DNA of 12,407 nt, taken from positions 1 to 12,407 of the forward strand of contig JAEZUE010000097.1 of assembly GCA_023443455.1 (NCBI GenBank), read 5' to 3'. A program made the position numbers and the translations under genes. The notes beneath the pieces were generated by a model, which worked only from the letters and a program-made list of their open reading frames with translations, was not told the origin of the DNA and did no database searches. Source of the stretch: Verrucomicrobiota bacterium. GTDB taxonomy: Bacteria; Verrucomicrobiota; Verrucomicrobiia; Opitutales; Opitutaceae. This document shows positions 1 through 6,400 of this stretch, piece after piece (within the stretch, counting starts at the first letter, position 1; every line of letters starts with the position of its first letter).

Positions 1-154
1 CAGCGCGAATCTCCATCTCTCGACTACGCCCGGAAATCAGGAAAGCCCTTCCTCTCTCGTCAGCCCTCCGCACGCTGAACACCAGCGCCTTGCGTCAGCC
101 GTGCCCGCCCTATGGGATGCTTGTGAATCTGATTCTTTTCCAAGCGCCTTAGCT

Positions 155-562
155 ATGAGCAAAAACTATCAAGGAGAGATTCTTTGGCTGCGCTGTTCCG
201 ATTGCGGCGAGGAGTTTCCTGTCTTTGTTTTTTCGGGCGACAGCGATCTTGTCACTGATGAGTGGCGGACATCGACCGACCGGACTCAGAGGGCTCTATA
301 CGTCTATCATCGATCGGAACTGTCGCCGGGTGGTATGTCTGTTGAACTTACTCGCACTGAGCGGGCACAGTCGTTTCCGGGTGAGGGTTTTCAGGAGTTC
401 TTGCGTCGAACGGCTCATGACAAGGAACGGCTTTTCTACAGGTGCATTTCTTGTCGCTCCGACAATGCGGAGGCGATCCAGAGAATCTCGCAATCTGAAC
501 TCATCACCAGAGGCTACAAGTTGAGCCAAGCGGGCGGGCCGAGCCGAAGGGGTCATTACTGA
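155..562 (+). CDS. Hypothetical protein with two CxxC knuckles (zinc-ribbon-like)
   Basis: This encodes a 135-residue protein of unrecognised family. Two cysteine pairs are visible, CSDC (C14, C17) near the N-terminus and CISC (C97, C100) near the C-terminus. Their arrangement suggests one Zn site built from two distant knuckles, with about 80 residues of polar, partly beta-like sequence between them. No signal peptide or membrane segment is seen. I chose the ATG at 155. The same frame is open from a GTG at 101, but those added residues look unremarkable, and neither start has a clear ribosome binding site. Base composition is visibly lower in GC than the other genes of the window, which hints at horizontal acquisition. 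The last codons (RRGHY, stop at 560-562) lie inside a 13-bp sequence (547-559) that recurs at 787-799, so the natural C-terminus may have been replaced or truncated. I assign no function. Confidence 0.6.
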   Translation: MSKNYQGEILWLRCSDCGEEFPVFVFSGDSDLVTDEWRTSTDRTQRALYVYHRSELSPGGMSVELTRTERAQSFPGEGFQEFLRRTAHDKERLFYRCISCRSDNAEAIQRISQSELITRGYKLSQAGGPSRRGHY

Positions 563-799
563 ATGGGGGGGGAGCCAACGGTGTCCGCCTTTGGTTCATA
601 AGTAGCTTTCCAGCCGTAGCTGTGCCGGGCCTAATTGACGTCGGCGTTCTGGCCGAACTGACGTCGTAGGTTTTTCGGGCCGTTTACCACGCTGACGTCC
701 GGGAGCAGCCAACGGTGTCCGGGGAGCCGCCGAGGTGCGCGCACCATATAGCTGTGACCGCTCAAATTCATGTCGTGGGCGGAAATAAGGGGTCATTAC
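547..799. repeat. Nested short direct repeats
   Basis: AAGGGGTCATTAC occurs at 547-559 and again at 787-799. Between them, AGCCAACGGTGTCCG occurs at 573-587 and 707-721. The outer pair is offset by 240 bp and the inner pair by 134 bp. The first outer copy overlaps the last codons of the zinc-ribbon gene. No ORF here encodes a transposase, so this looks like debris or an edge of an inserted element. That origin is an inference. Confidence 0.6.
621..693. repeat. 73-bp diverged direct repeat, copy 1
   Basis: This copy aligns without gaps to 907-979, offset by 286 bp. By eye I count 57 of 73 positions identical. The last 19 bases (675-693) match 961-979 exactly and contain GGGCCGTTTACCACGCT. Just before this perfect block, TTTT in this copy is replaced by AAAA in the other. 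Confidence 0.65.
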
Positions 800-906
800 G
801 ATATGTTTGTGGTCGGCTGCAACGCTCTCGAACCATTCGGCACGTGTCGTGCCGGATCTCCGAAGCCCTTCGTCATCATGACGAACCACTACCATCTGGC
901 CCTGGA

Positions 907-979
907 TGTGCCGAATCGAATTCACGTCGTAGTTTTGGCCTGATTGAGGTCGTAGGAAAATCGGGCCGTTTACCACGCT
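907..979. repeat. 73-bp diverged direct repeat, copy 2
   Basis: This is the second copy of the repeat at 621-693, with the same internal spacing and about 78 percent identity by eye. The offset of 286 bp is not a multiple of three, so the pair is not an in-frame protein repeat. Confidence 0.65.
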
Positions 980-1113
980 CTGATCCGAAAAGGTTGCCGC
1001 GGGTGTCGTAGGTTTTATGCGCGCTGCGATGGCGGCGGCACGGCGCGAGAGGATTGGGACTGTCAAAGAACCCTTCGGCCAGCTCAGGGCAGGCGAGGCC
1101 GGCGTGCCGGTGG

Positions 1114-1141
1114 GGTCGTAGCTGGGGGTGCAGCTACGACC
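1114..1141. repeat. Perfect hairpin downstream of the QLDLF-tailed ORF
   Basis: The arms GGTCGTAGCTG (1114-1124) and CAGCTACGACC (1131-1141) form a perfect 11-bp stem with a 6-base loop. It starts 12 bp beyond the stop codon of the minus-strand ORF at 1154, a position typical of a transcript end or 3'-stabilising hairpin. No T-run follows on the minus strand, so a classical intrinsic terminator is not supported. It may simply be a repeat unit, because its arm contains the GTCGTAG heptamer found elsewhere in this region. Confidence 0.55.
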
Positions 1142-1153
1142 GCCGGGGTCGGT

Positions 1154-1741
1154 TCAGAACAGGTCGAGCTGGCTCGGATCGCGTGCTGCGACGTGTGCGG
1201 CGCGTCGGGCGTGGAGCAGGCGATGGGTGGCGACGAGGACATCGAGTTGGCGGGCGTCGTCGCGGACACGTTCGGCGAAGCGCGCGTTGGCCAGCACCTG
1301 GTCGAGGGCGTTTCTGATGTGTTTCAAGTCGCCGTAGAGATCGTCGCCGTGGCGCTCGAAGAAGTCCTGCAGGACTTTGAGGAGGTAGCGCGGAAAACAG
1401 GGGCCATAGCGGCTCGGATCGCCGTGGGCGGCGATAGCGGCGAGCCGCTCGTCGATGAGCCGACGGTAACGGCTGGGCGGACACGTCAGGCCGCGGCGGT
1501 CCAGCGACGTGGCGGGCCAGGTGAGCGCGTACAGCAGCATCCGGCGGTCGCGATGGAAACGGCGCGATGGGGAATCGCTGCTTTGGCGAGCAGCGCCACA
1601 AAGCGGATCGGTGGCGGTGTAGAAGCGCGCCTCGCACCGGGACTTCTCGCGATCGGCGGGCCCGACCATCGCATCGTGGATGCGTATCAGTCCAATGAAC
1701 TCTCGCGGACGCGCCGTGGGCGTGCACGGTGGTGGTTCCAC
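1154..1741 (-). CDS. Hypothetical protein ending in a QLDLF clamp-binding-like motif
   Basis: This is an open frame of 195 codons from a GTG at 1741. The best-looking coding part starts at the ATG at 1540 (128 residues, beginning MLLYALTWPAT). That part has strong GC at third positions, is arginine-rich and mostly helical in character, and includes YLLKVLQDFFERHGDDLYGDLKHIRNALDQ as two adjacent helices (residues 120-149 counted from the GTG). The last residues are SQLDLF. Its QLDLF matches the QL(S/D)LF consensus by which bacterial proteins bind the DNA polymerase sliding clamp. That consensus is established; its use here is inferred. I do not recognise the family. The start is uncertain: AAGGA sits directly against the GTG, too close to act as a normal ribosome binding site. 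Part of the N-terminal half reads better in the neighbouring frame, which may mean two compensating frameshifts. Confidence 0.5.
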   Translation of the reverse strand: MEPPPCTPTARPREFIGLIRIHDAMVGPADREKSRCEARFYTATDPLCGAARQSSDSPSRRFHRDRRMLLYALTWPATSLDRRGLTCPPSRYRRLIDERLAAIAAHGDPSRYGPCFPRYLLKVLQDFFERHGDDLYGDLKHIRNALDQVLANARFAERVRDDARQLDVLVATHRLLHARRAAHVAARDPSQLDLF

Positions 1742-1930
1742 TCCTTCGAATGGTCGAAACTCTGGCGAACTCCGCCATGGGGCACGAAACGCTCATGCGG
1801 TCCGCTACGCCGGAGGTCGCCTTGGGGCTGTGGCGCAAGGCGTGAAGGTGCCGAGCTCCGGAGAAAACGGTTGGCTTTGCCGGTGTCCCGACCTTGGCGT
1901 CTTGGCGCGAGATACCTGTCGACCGTTTCG

Positions 1931-3400
1931 CTATGGGATCGGCGGGGGCGAGTTGCTCGCGCCGAAGTTCCTCGCGGCGAAGTCGAGGAACGTCGGCCAG
2001 TCGGGGAGATCGGTGTGGCCGCCGGTGTGGAGGCGGAAACCGATTTCGCCAGTGGTGAGCGCCTGGTCCGGTTCTGGCATTTCGGAGGTGCCGAGGTCCT
2101 GTTGGCCGAGAAGGCGATAGACCGGACCGGCGGCGACGCAGGCCTTGAACATGCCGACGGGGTCGGGCCAGAGATCCTCGGTGCCGCCGGTGATGAAGAT
2201 GGGGCGGGGGGCCACCATCGCGATGAGCTGGTGCTGGTCGACCGGGAGGGCATTCCAGTTGCCCGCGTATTTGAGGAAGTTGCCGGCCATCCAATGGTAT
2301 TCGCCGCCCCATGCCACGATGTCCAGCGATTCGCCGAAGTCGTGGCGGTGCAGCTTGGCTCCGCCTGCGCCCGAGCAGCTGGCAAAGGCGATCGCCCAAC
2401 GTCGGTCGAGGGCGGCGGCGAGCAGCGCGGTCTTGCCGAAACGGGAGTGGCCTTCAACGCCGAGGCGTTTCGCGTCCACGGCGGGTTCGCTCTCGAAGTA
2501 GTCGATCACCCGACTCAGGCCCCAAACCCAGGCGGCGAGCGTGCCCCATTGCTCGGGCGTGCGGGGCTGGCCGCGGTTGACGAGCCCGATGATGCCCTCG
2601 GTCAGGCCGGCACCGGTGTCGGCCTGGACGAGGTAGGGGTCGTAGGTGGCGTAACCCCAGCCGCGGGCGAGCACGAGTTCCTTGGCGGTGGGACCGGGCG
2701 GCCTGGGGAAGCCGGGCGGGGGTGTGAAATCGCCGATGGTGACCATCACCGGCACGGGACCGGTGGTGGCGGCGGGCAGGGTCAGTTTGATGAGGATCGC
2801 CGGGGTGGCCGCGGGGTGGGCGGAGTTGTCGACCCAGCCGACGATGATTTTGCGAGTGGTGTTTCCGACGTCGGGATCGGGGCCGGAGGCGACCACCTCG
2901 AAGGAGGGTTTCGGGGTGTCGGTGGGAATGCGGCCGTAGATCTCGCGGGCGAAGAGCTCGGCGATCTCGGGGCGGCGTTGTGCCCACCATGTGGAGGCAT
3001 CGGCAACCGGTGCGCCGGACTCGAGCCGGAGCGGATCGGGCAACGGGCCGGTGTCGGCCTCGGAGAGGTCGTAGTTGATCCAGTTGCCCCACGGGGAGCG
3101 CACGACGAAGCGGCCGGCGGCGTCGGTCCAGCCGTTCGGGTTGTTGGGCGGACGGACCAGTCCGGCGGGGCGAGCCGGGTCGGACTCCTCGGGCGGAAGA
3201 TCGGTGCGTTCCCGGACGCCGAGCAGGTCCAGCAGGCGTTGGCGGTCGGCGTGGCTGAGGCGCGCCTGCTCCTGGCGTTGCCCGGGCGACAACAGCCACG
3301 GGGGCGAGGGCGGCTCGGGCAATGCTCTCGCGGTCGTCGCGGGTTCGGCCGCAGCGATCCAGAGCGGGGCGCAGACGAGGGGGATCAGTATGCGGCGCAT
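1931..3400 (-). CDS. Secreted CE15 glucuronoyl (4-O-methyl-glucuronoyl) methylesterase
   Basis: This alpha/beta hydrolase of 489 residues would cleave the ester between lignin alcohols and 4-O-methyl-glucuronic acid side chains of xylan. A Sec signal peptide is visible at residues 1-18, with likely cleavage after WIAAA; the cysteine at residue 10 is not in a lipobox. The nucleophile motif GVEGHSRFGK places Ser319 in the CE15 GxSRxGK signature. The catalytic His is His462 in HTGGHTDLPDW. Canonical CE15 enzymes carry a Glu 23 residues after the Ser (SNESG-type motif). Here that site reads SCSG with Cys342, so the acid must come from elsewhere; Glu408/Asp409 in GGTEDLWPDP, after a later strand, is the best candidate. 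The bacterial enzyme OtCE15A of Opitutus terrae is the closest family reference I know. The gene is last in the uxuA-SDR-CE15 series, separated from the SDR gene by a 226-bp gap filled with repeats. Confidence 0.9.
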   Translation of the reverse strand: MRRILIPLVCAPLWIAAAEPATTARALPEPPSPPWLLSPGQRQEQARLSHADRQRLLDLLGVRERTDLPPEESDPARPAGLVRPPNNPNGWTDAAGRFVVRSPWGNWINYDLSEADTGPLPDPLRLESGAPVADASTWWAQRRPEIAELFAREIYGRIPTDTPKPSFEVVASGPDPDVGNTTRKIIVGWVDNSAHPAATPAILIKLTLPAATTGPVPVMVTIGDFTPPPGFPRPPGPTAKELVLARGWGYATYDPYLVQADTGAGLTEGIIGLVNRGQPRTPEQWGTLAAWVWGLSRVIDYFESEPAVDAKRLGVEGHSRFGKTALLAAALDRRWAIAFASCSGAGGAKLHRHDFGESLDIVAWGGEYHWMAGNFLKYAGNWNALPVDQHQLIAMVAPRPIFITGGTEDLWPDPVGMFKACVAAGPVYRLLGQQDLGTSEMPEPDQALTTGEIGFRLHTGGHTDLPDWPTFLDFAARNFGASNSPPPIP

Positions 3401-3485
3401 CGGGGTATGGGTTGGGTGTTGGGGAAAGGTCTACAGCCGAGGGTTTCGCCTAGCTGAGACCCTGCGGAATGGCGGAGTCAAGAGA

Positions 3486-3618
3486 CGCAGGCAGGGACGC
3501 CTGCGCCACGGCCGAGCGGGGCGGACTCGGTGTGGCGTCGGCCTCCGTGCCGGCGGTGTTGAGCCCGGGTCGGACGGTTGGCGGTATCGAGATGGTCCAG
3601 TCGGAGACGTGGACCTAC
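3486..3618. repeat. Composite palindromic repeat B-A-C, copy 1
   Basis: Three hairpin modules occur in order. B at 3486-3510 has a CGCAGGC/GCCTGCG stem with loop AGGGAC. A at 3532-3560 is the CGGCCTCCGTGCCGG type. C at 3594-3618 has a GGTCCA/TGGACC stem. The spacers are 21 and 33 bases. The element fills most of the gap between the CE15 gene and the SDR gene and ends 9 bp from the SDR stop codon. The same modules recur with the same spacing at 6936-7069, and the B-A part recurs at 7275-7350. Confidence 0.8.
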
Positions 3619-3626
3619 GCCGCAGC

Positions 3627-4481
3627 TCAGACGCCGGCGTAGGCGGAGAAGCCGCCGTCGACCGGTATCACGGCTCCGGTGACGAAGCCGCTGGCGCGGT
3701 CGTCGCAGAGCCAGCGCAGCGCGCCGACGAGTTCCTCGGGGTTGCCGAAGCGGCGCATCGGGGTGTGGTCGACGATCTTCTTCGCGCGCGCGGTCGGGCT
3801 GCCGTCGGCGTTCCAGAGCAGGGCCCTGTTCTGCTCGGTGGAGAAGAAACCGGGGGCGATGGCGTTGACGCGCAGGCCGGCCTCGGCGAAGTGCACGGCC
3901 ATCCAGTTGGTGAGGTTGTTGAGCGCGGCCTTGGCGGCGCAGTAGGCGGGCACCTTCGTCATGGGGCGGTAGGCGCCCATGGAGGAGACGTTGATCACGG
4001 TGGCGCCGGGGCGGCCGAGCAGCAGGGGGAGGAACACCTGCGTGGGCAGCAGTGTACCCATGAAGTTGAGATCGAAGACGGCGCGGAAGCCGGATTCGTC
4101 GAGGTCGAGGAAGCTGCCCGGGCCGGTGGTCACGGCGGCGGTGGCGCCCTGCCAGGTCTCGGTGGCGGTGGTGCCGCGGGGGTGGTTGCCGCCGGCGCCG
4201 TTGAGGAGGATGTCGCAGCCGCCCCAGCGTTGCTTGACCTCGTCGCGCGCGGCCTCGAGCGAGGCGCGGTCGAGGACGTTGGCGGCGAGCGCGAGGGCCT
4301 CGCCGCCGGCGTCGGTGATCTCGCGGGCGACGGCTTCGCCCTTGGCGGCGGTGCGGTTGAGGATGGCGACCTTCACGCCGTCGGCGCCGAGGGCGCGGGC
4401 CATGGCGCCGCAGAGGATGCCGCCGCCGCCGGTGACGACGGCGACTTTGCCGGAGAGGGGAGAGGGGAGTGGGTGGCTCAT
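3627..4481 (-). CDS. SDR oxidoreductase, probable D-mannonate oxidoreductase (fructuronate reductase)
   Basis: This is a 284-residue classical short-chain dehydrogenase/reductase. The Rossmann cofactor motif is TGGGGILCG (17-25). NGAGG (94-98) stands for the usual NAG motif, and Asn139 lies in DLNFMGT. Ser166/Ser167 in NVSSMGAY, with Tyr180 and Lys184 in YCAAK, complete the catalytic set. The C-terminus, with FVTGAVIPVDGGFSAYAGV, is typical of SDRs that act on sugar acids. Because it lies next to uxuA on the same strand, the expected reaction is NAD(P)H-linked interconversion of D-fructuronate and D-mannonate. This replaces the unrelated UxuB family of E. coli. The SDR assignment is firm, while the substrate rests on context; a gluconate- or 2-keto-3-deoxygluconate-type SDR is the alternative. 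No Shine-Dalgarno sequence is seen: a heptamer repeat abuts the ATG. Confidence 0.85.
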   Translation of the reverse strand: MSHPLPSPLSGKVAVVTGGGGILCGAMARALGADGVKVAILNRTAAKGEAVAREITDAGGEALALAANVLDRASLEAARDEVKQRWGGCDILLNGAGGNHPRGTTATETWQGATAAVTTGPGSFLDLDESGFRAVFDLNFMGTLLPTQVFLPLLLGRPGATVINVSSMGAYRPMTKVPAYCAAKAALNNLTNWMAVHFAEAGLRVNAIAPGFFSTEQNRALLWNADGSPTARAKKIVDHTPMRRFGNPEELVGALRWLCDDRASGFVTGAVIPVDGGFSAYAGV

Positions 4482-4483
4482 GA

Positions 4484-4518
4484 AATGCGGATTGCGGAAT
4501 GCGGGTTGCGGAATGGGG
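4484..4518. repeat. Heptamer tandem repeat next to the SDR start codon
   Basis: Five 7-bp units lie head to tail: AATGCGG, ATTGCGG, AATGCGG, GTTGCGG and AATGGGG. The first two pairs form a 14-bp tandem duplication with one mismatch. The array begins 2 bp upstream of the SDR ATG (minus strand), so it occupies the place of the ribosome binding site. On the mRNA strand it reads as CCGCATT/CCGCAAY units. Confidence 0.75.
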
Positions 4519-4564
4519 CCGGGGGGATTTGCCGCTTTGGCTGCGATCAGGTGCCGACGGAATC

Positions 4565-4615
4565 GCCTGCAAGCAGGCTCCTACGGGGCGGCGGATGGCG
4601 GGTGTGACGCCCGCC
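4565..4615. repeat. Two palindromic units in the uxuA-SDR gap
   Basis: GCCTGC-AA-GCAGGC (4565-4578) is a perfect inverted repeat. GGCGGG...CCCGCC (4597-4615) is a second one, with GGCGGG paired to CCCGCC around TGTGACG. Together with the heptamers, these fill the 151-bp gap between uxuA and the SDR gene. In an mRNA spanning the genes they would form hairpins. The stem and loop design is like that of the repeats elsewhere in the window, which suggests interspersed repeats rather than a gene-specific signal. Confidence 0.6.
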
Positions 4616-4632
4616 CCACCATAGCGGAAAAA

Positions 4633-5724
4633 TCAGGTGCGGGACGGATGGCGCGCTTTGCCCTTTTCAAGGGCTTCCCAGAGGCCGTTGAGGTAGGCGA
4701 TGCCGAGGGCGCGGTCGTAGAGGCCGTAGCCGGGGCGGCCGGTCTCGCCCCAGATCATGCGGCCGTGGTCGGGGCGCATGTAGCCGGTGTAGCCGACATC
4801 GTGGTACGCCTGCATGACCGCGAACATGTCGACTGAGCCGTCGCTCGAGAGGTGGGAGGATTCGGTGAAGTCGCCGTTGGGGAAGCGCAGGATGTTGCGG
4901 CAGTGGGCGAAATGGATGCGGCCGGCGCCGCCGAAGCGGCGGATCATCGCCGGCAGGTCGTTGGCGGGATTCGAGCCGAGCGAGCCGGTGCAGAACGTGA
5001 GCCCGTGGTAGGGGCTCGGGTTGAGGTCGAGCAGGCGGGCGATGTTGGCCTCGTCGGTGACGATGCGCGGCAGGCCGAACATCGGCCATGGCGGGTCGTC
5101 GGGGTGGATCGCCATGCGGATGTCGAACTCCTCGCACACGGGCATGAGGGCATCGATGAAGTACTTCAGGTTGGCGAAGAGCCGCTCGGCATCGATCACG
5201 CTGTAGCGTTCGAACAACGACGCGAGCTGGGCCAGGCGCTCGGGCTCCCAGCCCGGAAGTTTGAAGCCGTTGGCGCTGCGCGAGAAGAGGTCGAGCACGG
5301 TCTCGGGGGTGAGATCCTTGACCTTGGCGGCCTCGTAGAAGAGCGCGTTGGAACCGTCGGGCAACGGGTGGGCGAGGTCGGTGCGCAGCCAGTCGAAGAC
5401 GGGCATGAAGTTGTAGCAGACGACCTTCACGCCGACGCGGGCGAGGCGGCGGAGCGTCTCGGCGTAGTTGGCGATGTAGTGGTCGCGCGAGGGCACGCCG
5501 AGCTTGATGTCGTCGTGGATGTTGACGCTCTCGATCACCTCCAGCGCGAGGCCGGCGGCGGTGACGGTGTCGCGCAGGTGGGCGATCTTCTCGACCGGCC
5601 AGGTCTCGCCGACGGGCACGTCGAACAACGCGCCGGCGATGCCCGGGGCGCCGGGAATCTGGCGGACCTGCCACAGGGGGATGCAGTCGTCCTGCTCCCC
5701 GAACCAACGGAACGTCATTTTCAT
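4633..5724 (-). CDS. uxuA: Mannonate dehydratase (UxuA)
   Basis: This 363-residue enzyme dehydrates D-mannonate to 2-keto-3-deoxy-D-gluconate in the cytoplasmic glucuronate pathway. The protein is a TIM barrel of the xylose-isomerase-like superfamily. It opens with MTFRWFGEQDDCIPLWQVRQIPG, typical of UxuA. Metal-site candidates are His207 in IHPDDPP, Cys245 in FCTGSLGS, His271 in IHFAHCRN and Asp319 in RPDHGR, matching the His-Cys-His-Asp site known for this family. The length fits the shorter, Bacillus-like forms; the E. coli enzyme has about 394 residues. I chose the ATG at 5724; an ATG two codons later (5718) is equally possible, and neither has a clear ribosome binding site. The open frame extends upstream to 5889, but that part has no UxuA similarity. 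It is first in the uxuA-SDR-CE15 series. A LacI-type operator candidate lies just upstream. Confidence 0.95.
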   Translation of the reverse strand: MKMTFRWFGEQDDCIPLWQVRQIPGAPGIAGALFDVPVGETWPVEKIAHLRDTVTAAGLALEVIESVNIHDDIKLGVPSRDHYIANYAETLRRLARVGVKVVCYNFMPVFDWLRTDLAHPLPDGSNALFYEAAKVKDLTPETVLDLFSRSANGFKLPGWEPERLAQLASLFERYSVIDAERLFANLKYFIDALMPVCEEFDIRMAIHPDDPPWPMFGLPRIVTDEANIARLLDLNPSPYHGLTFCTGSLGSNPANDLPAMIRRFGGAGRIHFAHCRNILRFPNGDFTESSHLSSDGSVDMFAVMQAYHDVGYTGYMRPDHGRMIWGETGRPGYGLYDRALGIAYLNGLWEALEKGKARHPSRT

Positions 5725-5747
5725 GCGAGGCGGATGTGGGAAAACCC

Positions 5748-5757
5748 GCAACGTTGC
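5748..5757. promoter_or_regulatory. Candidate LacI-family operator upstream of uxuA
   Basis: The perfect 10-bp palindrome GCAACGTTGC, with a central CpG, lies 24-33 bp upstream of the uxuA start. A symmetrical AACGTT core is typical of LacI/GalR-family operators, which often control sugar-acid genes. No regulator gene is present in the window, and I could not identify a convincing -35/-10 pair, so this is an inference from position and symmetry. Confidence 0.35.
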
Positions 5758-5956
5758 CCGCGCCGGTCGGTTGCGGCGAACGCGCGCCCGGTCGACGTAC
5801 ACCAAGGTCGAGCGGCGTGTTCCGCGCATGGTCGACGGCCTTGGCGGCCGCCGCCACAGGGTGGAGCGTGCTCGTAACGAAGCGGTCAAGGCGGCCGGCG
5901 GTGTGGCTTTTTACTCGATAACGCTGCGCCGCAGGCTACTTGTTGCGCCACACGCC

Positions 5957-6289
5957 ATGGATTTTCTCGCCGCATTGGATTGGTCGAAGGTCACCGAGAA
6001 GCTGCCTCCGGACTTCATGTCGAAGTCGTTGATGTTCCTCGCGATCATCGCGGTGATCGTCATCGCGATCAAAATCTACCGCGGGTCCAACAAGATCCTG
6101 CTCTCGATCGTGATGGCCGCGGTGGTGGGCATCGTGTTCTTCAACTGGATCTACAATCGCAACGAGCCCGAGTTCATGACGCCGGTCATCGACCCGCTCT
6201 CGAATTTCTTCCCGTCGAAGGGCTACGAGCGCAAGGACGTGAGCGACCTGGACAACCAGAAGAAGGGTGGCAACAAGCCGAAGCGGTAG
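5957..6289 (+). CDS. Small membrane protein with two transmembrane helices, unknown function
   Basis: This encodes a 110-residue protein. Residues 24-41 (LMFLAIIAVIVIAIKIY) and 47-66 (ILLSIVMAAVVGIVFFNWIY) are strongly hydrophobic and separated by a short basic turn, RGSNK. They form a helical hairpin. By the positive-inside rule, the turn should lie in the cytoplasm. The C-terminal tail of about 45 residues ends with a lysine-rich stretch (DNQKKGGNKPKR). I do not recognise the family. The ATG at 5957 was chosen because hydrophobic coding begins right after it, while the open frame further upstream (from 5504) is antisense to uxuA. The gene is divergent from uxuA (232 bp between start codons) and lies 113 bp before the queD-like gene on the same strand, so the two could be co-transcribed. 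Confidence 0.75.
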   Translation: MDFLAALDWSKVTEKLPPDFMSKSLMFLAIIAVIVIAIKIYRGSNKILLSIVMAAVVGIVFFNWIYNRNEPEFMTPVIDPLSNFFPSKGYERKDVSDLDNQKKGGNKPKR

Positions 6290-6380
6290 GCGTGCCGCGG
6301 CGGGTGGCTGGCCGTCGGGTGGAGCCCGCCGGGATTTGTCGTTGCCGCGAGTGGGCGACGGTTTCGCCTTTCCCTCGGCC

Positions 6381-6400
6381 CGGGAGTGCATTCGCTCCCG
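6381..6400. promoter_or_regulatory. Hairpin immediately upstream of the queD-like start
   Basis: CGGGAG (6381-6386) and CTCCCG (6395-6400) form a 6-bp GC stem with an 8-base loop. It ends 2 bp before the ATG at 6403, where a ribosome binding site would normally sit. It could reduce translation initiation or be one more palindromic repeat unit. It does not look like a known preQ1 riboswitch. Confidence 0.4.

Larger units (their letters stand above)
563..1153. other. Gene-free repeat-bearing region
   Basis: About 590 bp carry no convincing gene. The short open frames on both strands show no recognisable motif, and their composition is mixed. The region holds the direct repeats at 573-587/707-721 and 621-693/907-979, five copies of the heptamer GTCGTAG (663, 926, 949, 1005 and 1115), and the hairpin at 1114-1141. 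It separates the zinc-ribbon gene from the QLDLF-tailed ORF on the other strand, so both genes have their 3' ends facing this region. Confidence 0.5.

Noticed and set aside
1..48. Possible 3' end of a tRNA (CGAATCTCC-like T-arm)
   Set aside because: The T-loop would read GCGAATC rather than TTCRANY, there is no matching stem, and no CCA end follows.
563..1011. Integron cassette with attC site after the zinc-ribbon gene
   Set aside because: No pair of RYYYAAC/GTTRRRY core sites with the required inverted organisation was found, and no integrase is present.
3371..3400. Lipoprotein signal in the CE15 enzyme
   Set aside because: The Cys at residue 10 is preceded by IPLV, which does not fit a lipobox. 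A normal Sec cleavage after WIAAA fits better.
1193..3457. A 754-codon open frame on the plus strand
   Set aside because: It runs antisense to the CE15 gene and the QLDLF-tailed ORF. Its product is low-complexity Gly/Ala/Val/Arg without motifs, as expected for the reverse of GC-rich genes.
3075..4607. A 510-codon open frame on the plus strand
   Set aside because: It is antisense to the SDR gene, which has full catalytic motifs. The plus-strand product is Gly/Ala/Glu-rich and has no recognisable domain.
4852..5877. A 341-codon open frame on the plus strand
   Set aside because: It is antisense to uxuA and made of repetitive Val/Gly/Glu/Asp/His. It is a shadow frame.
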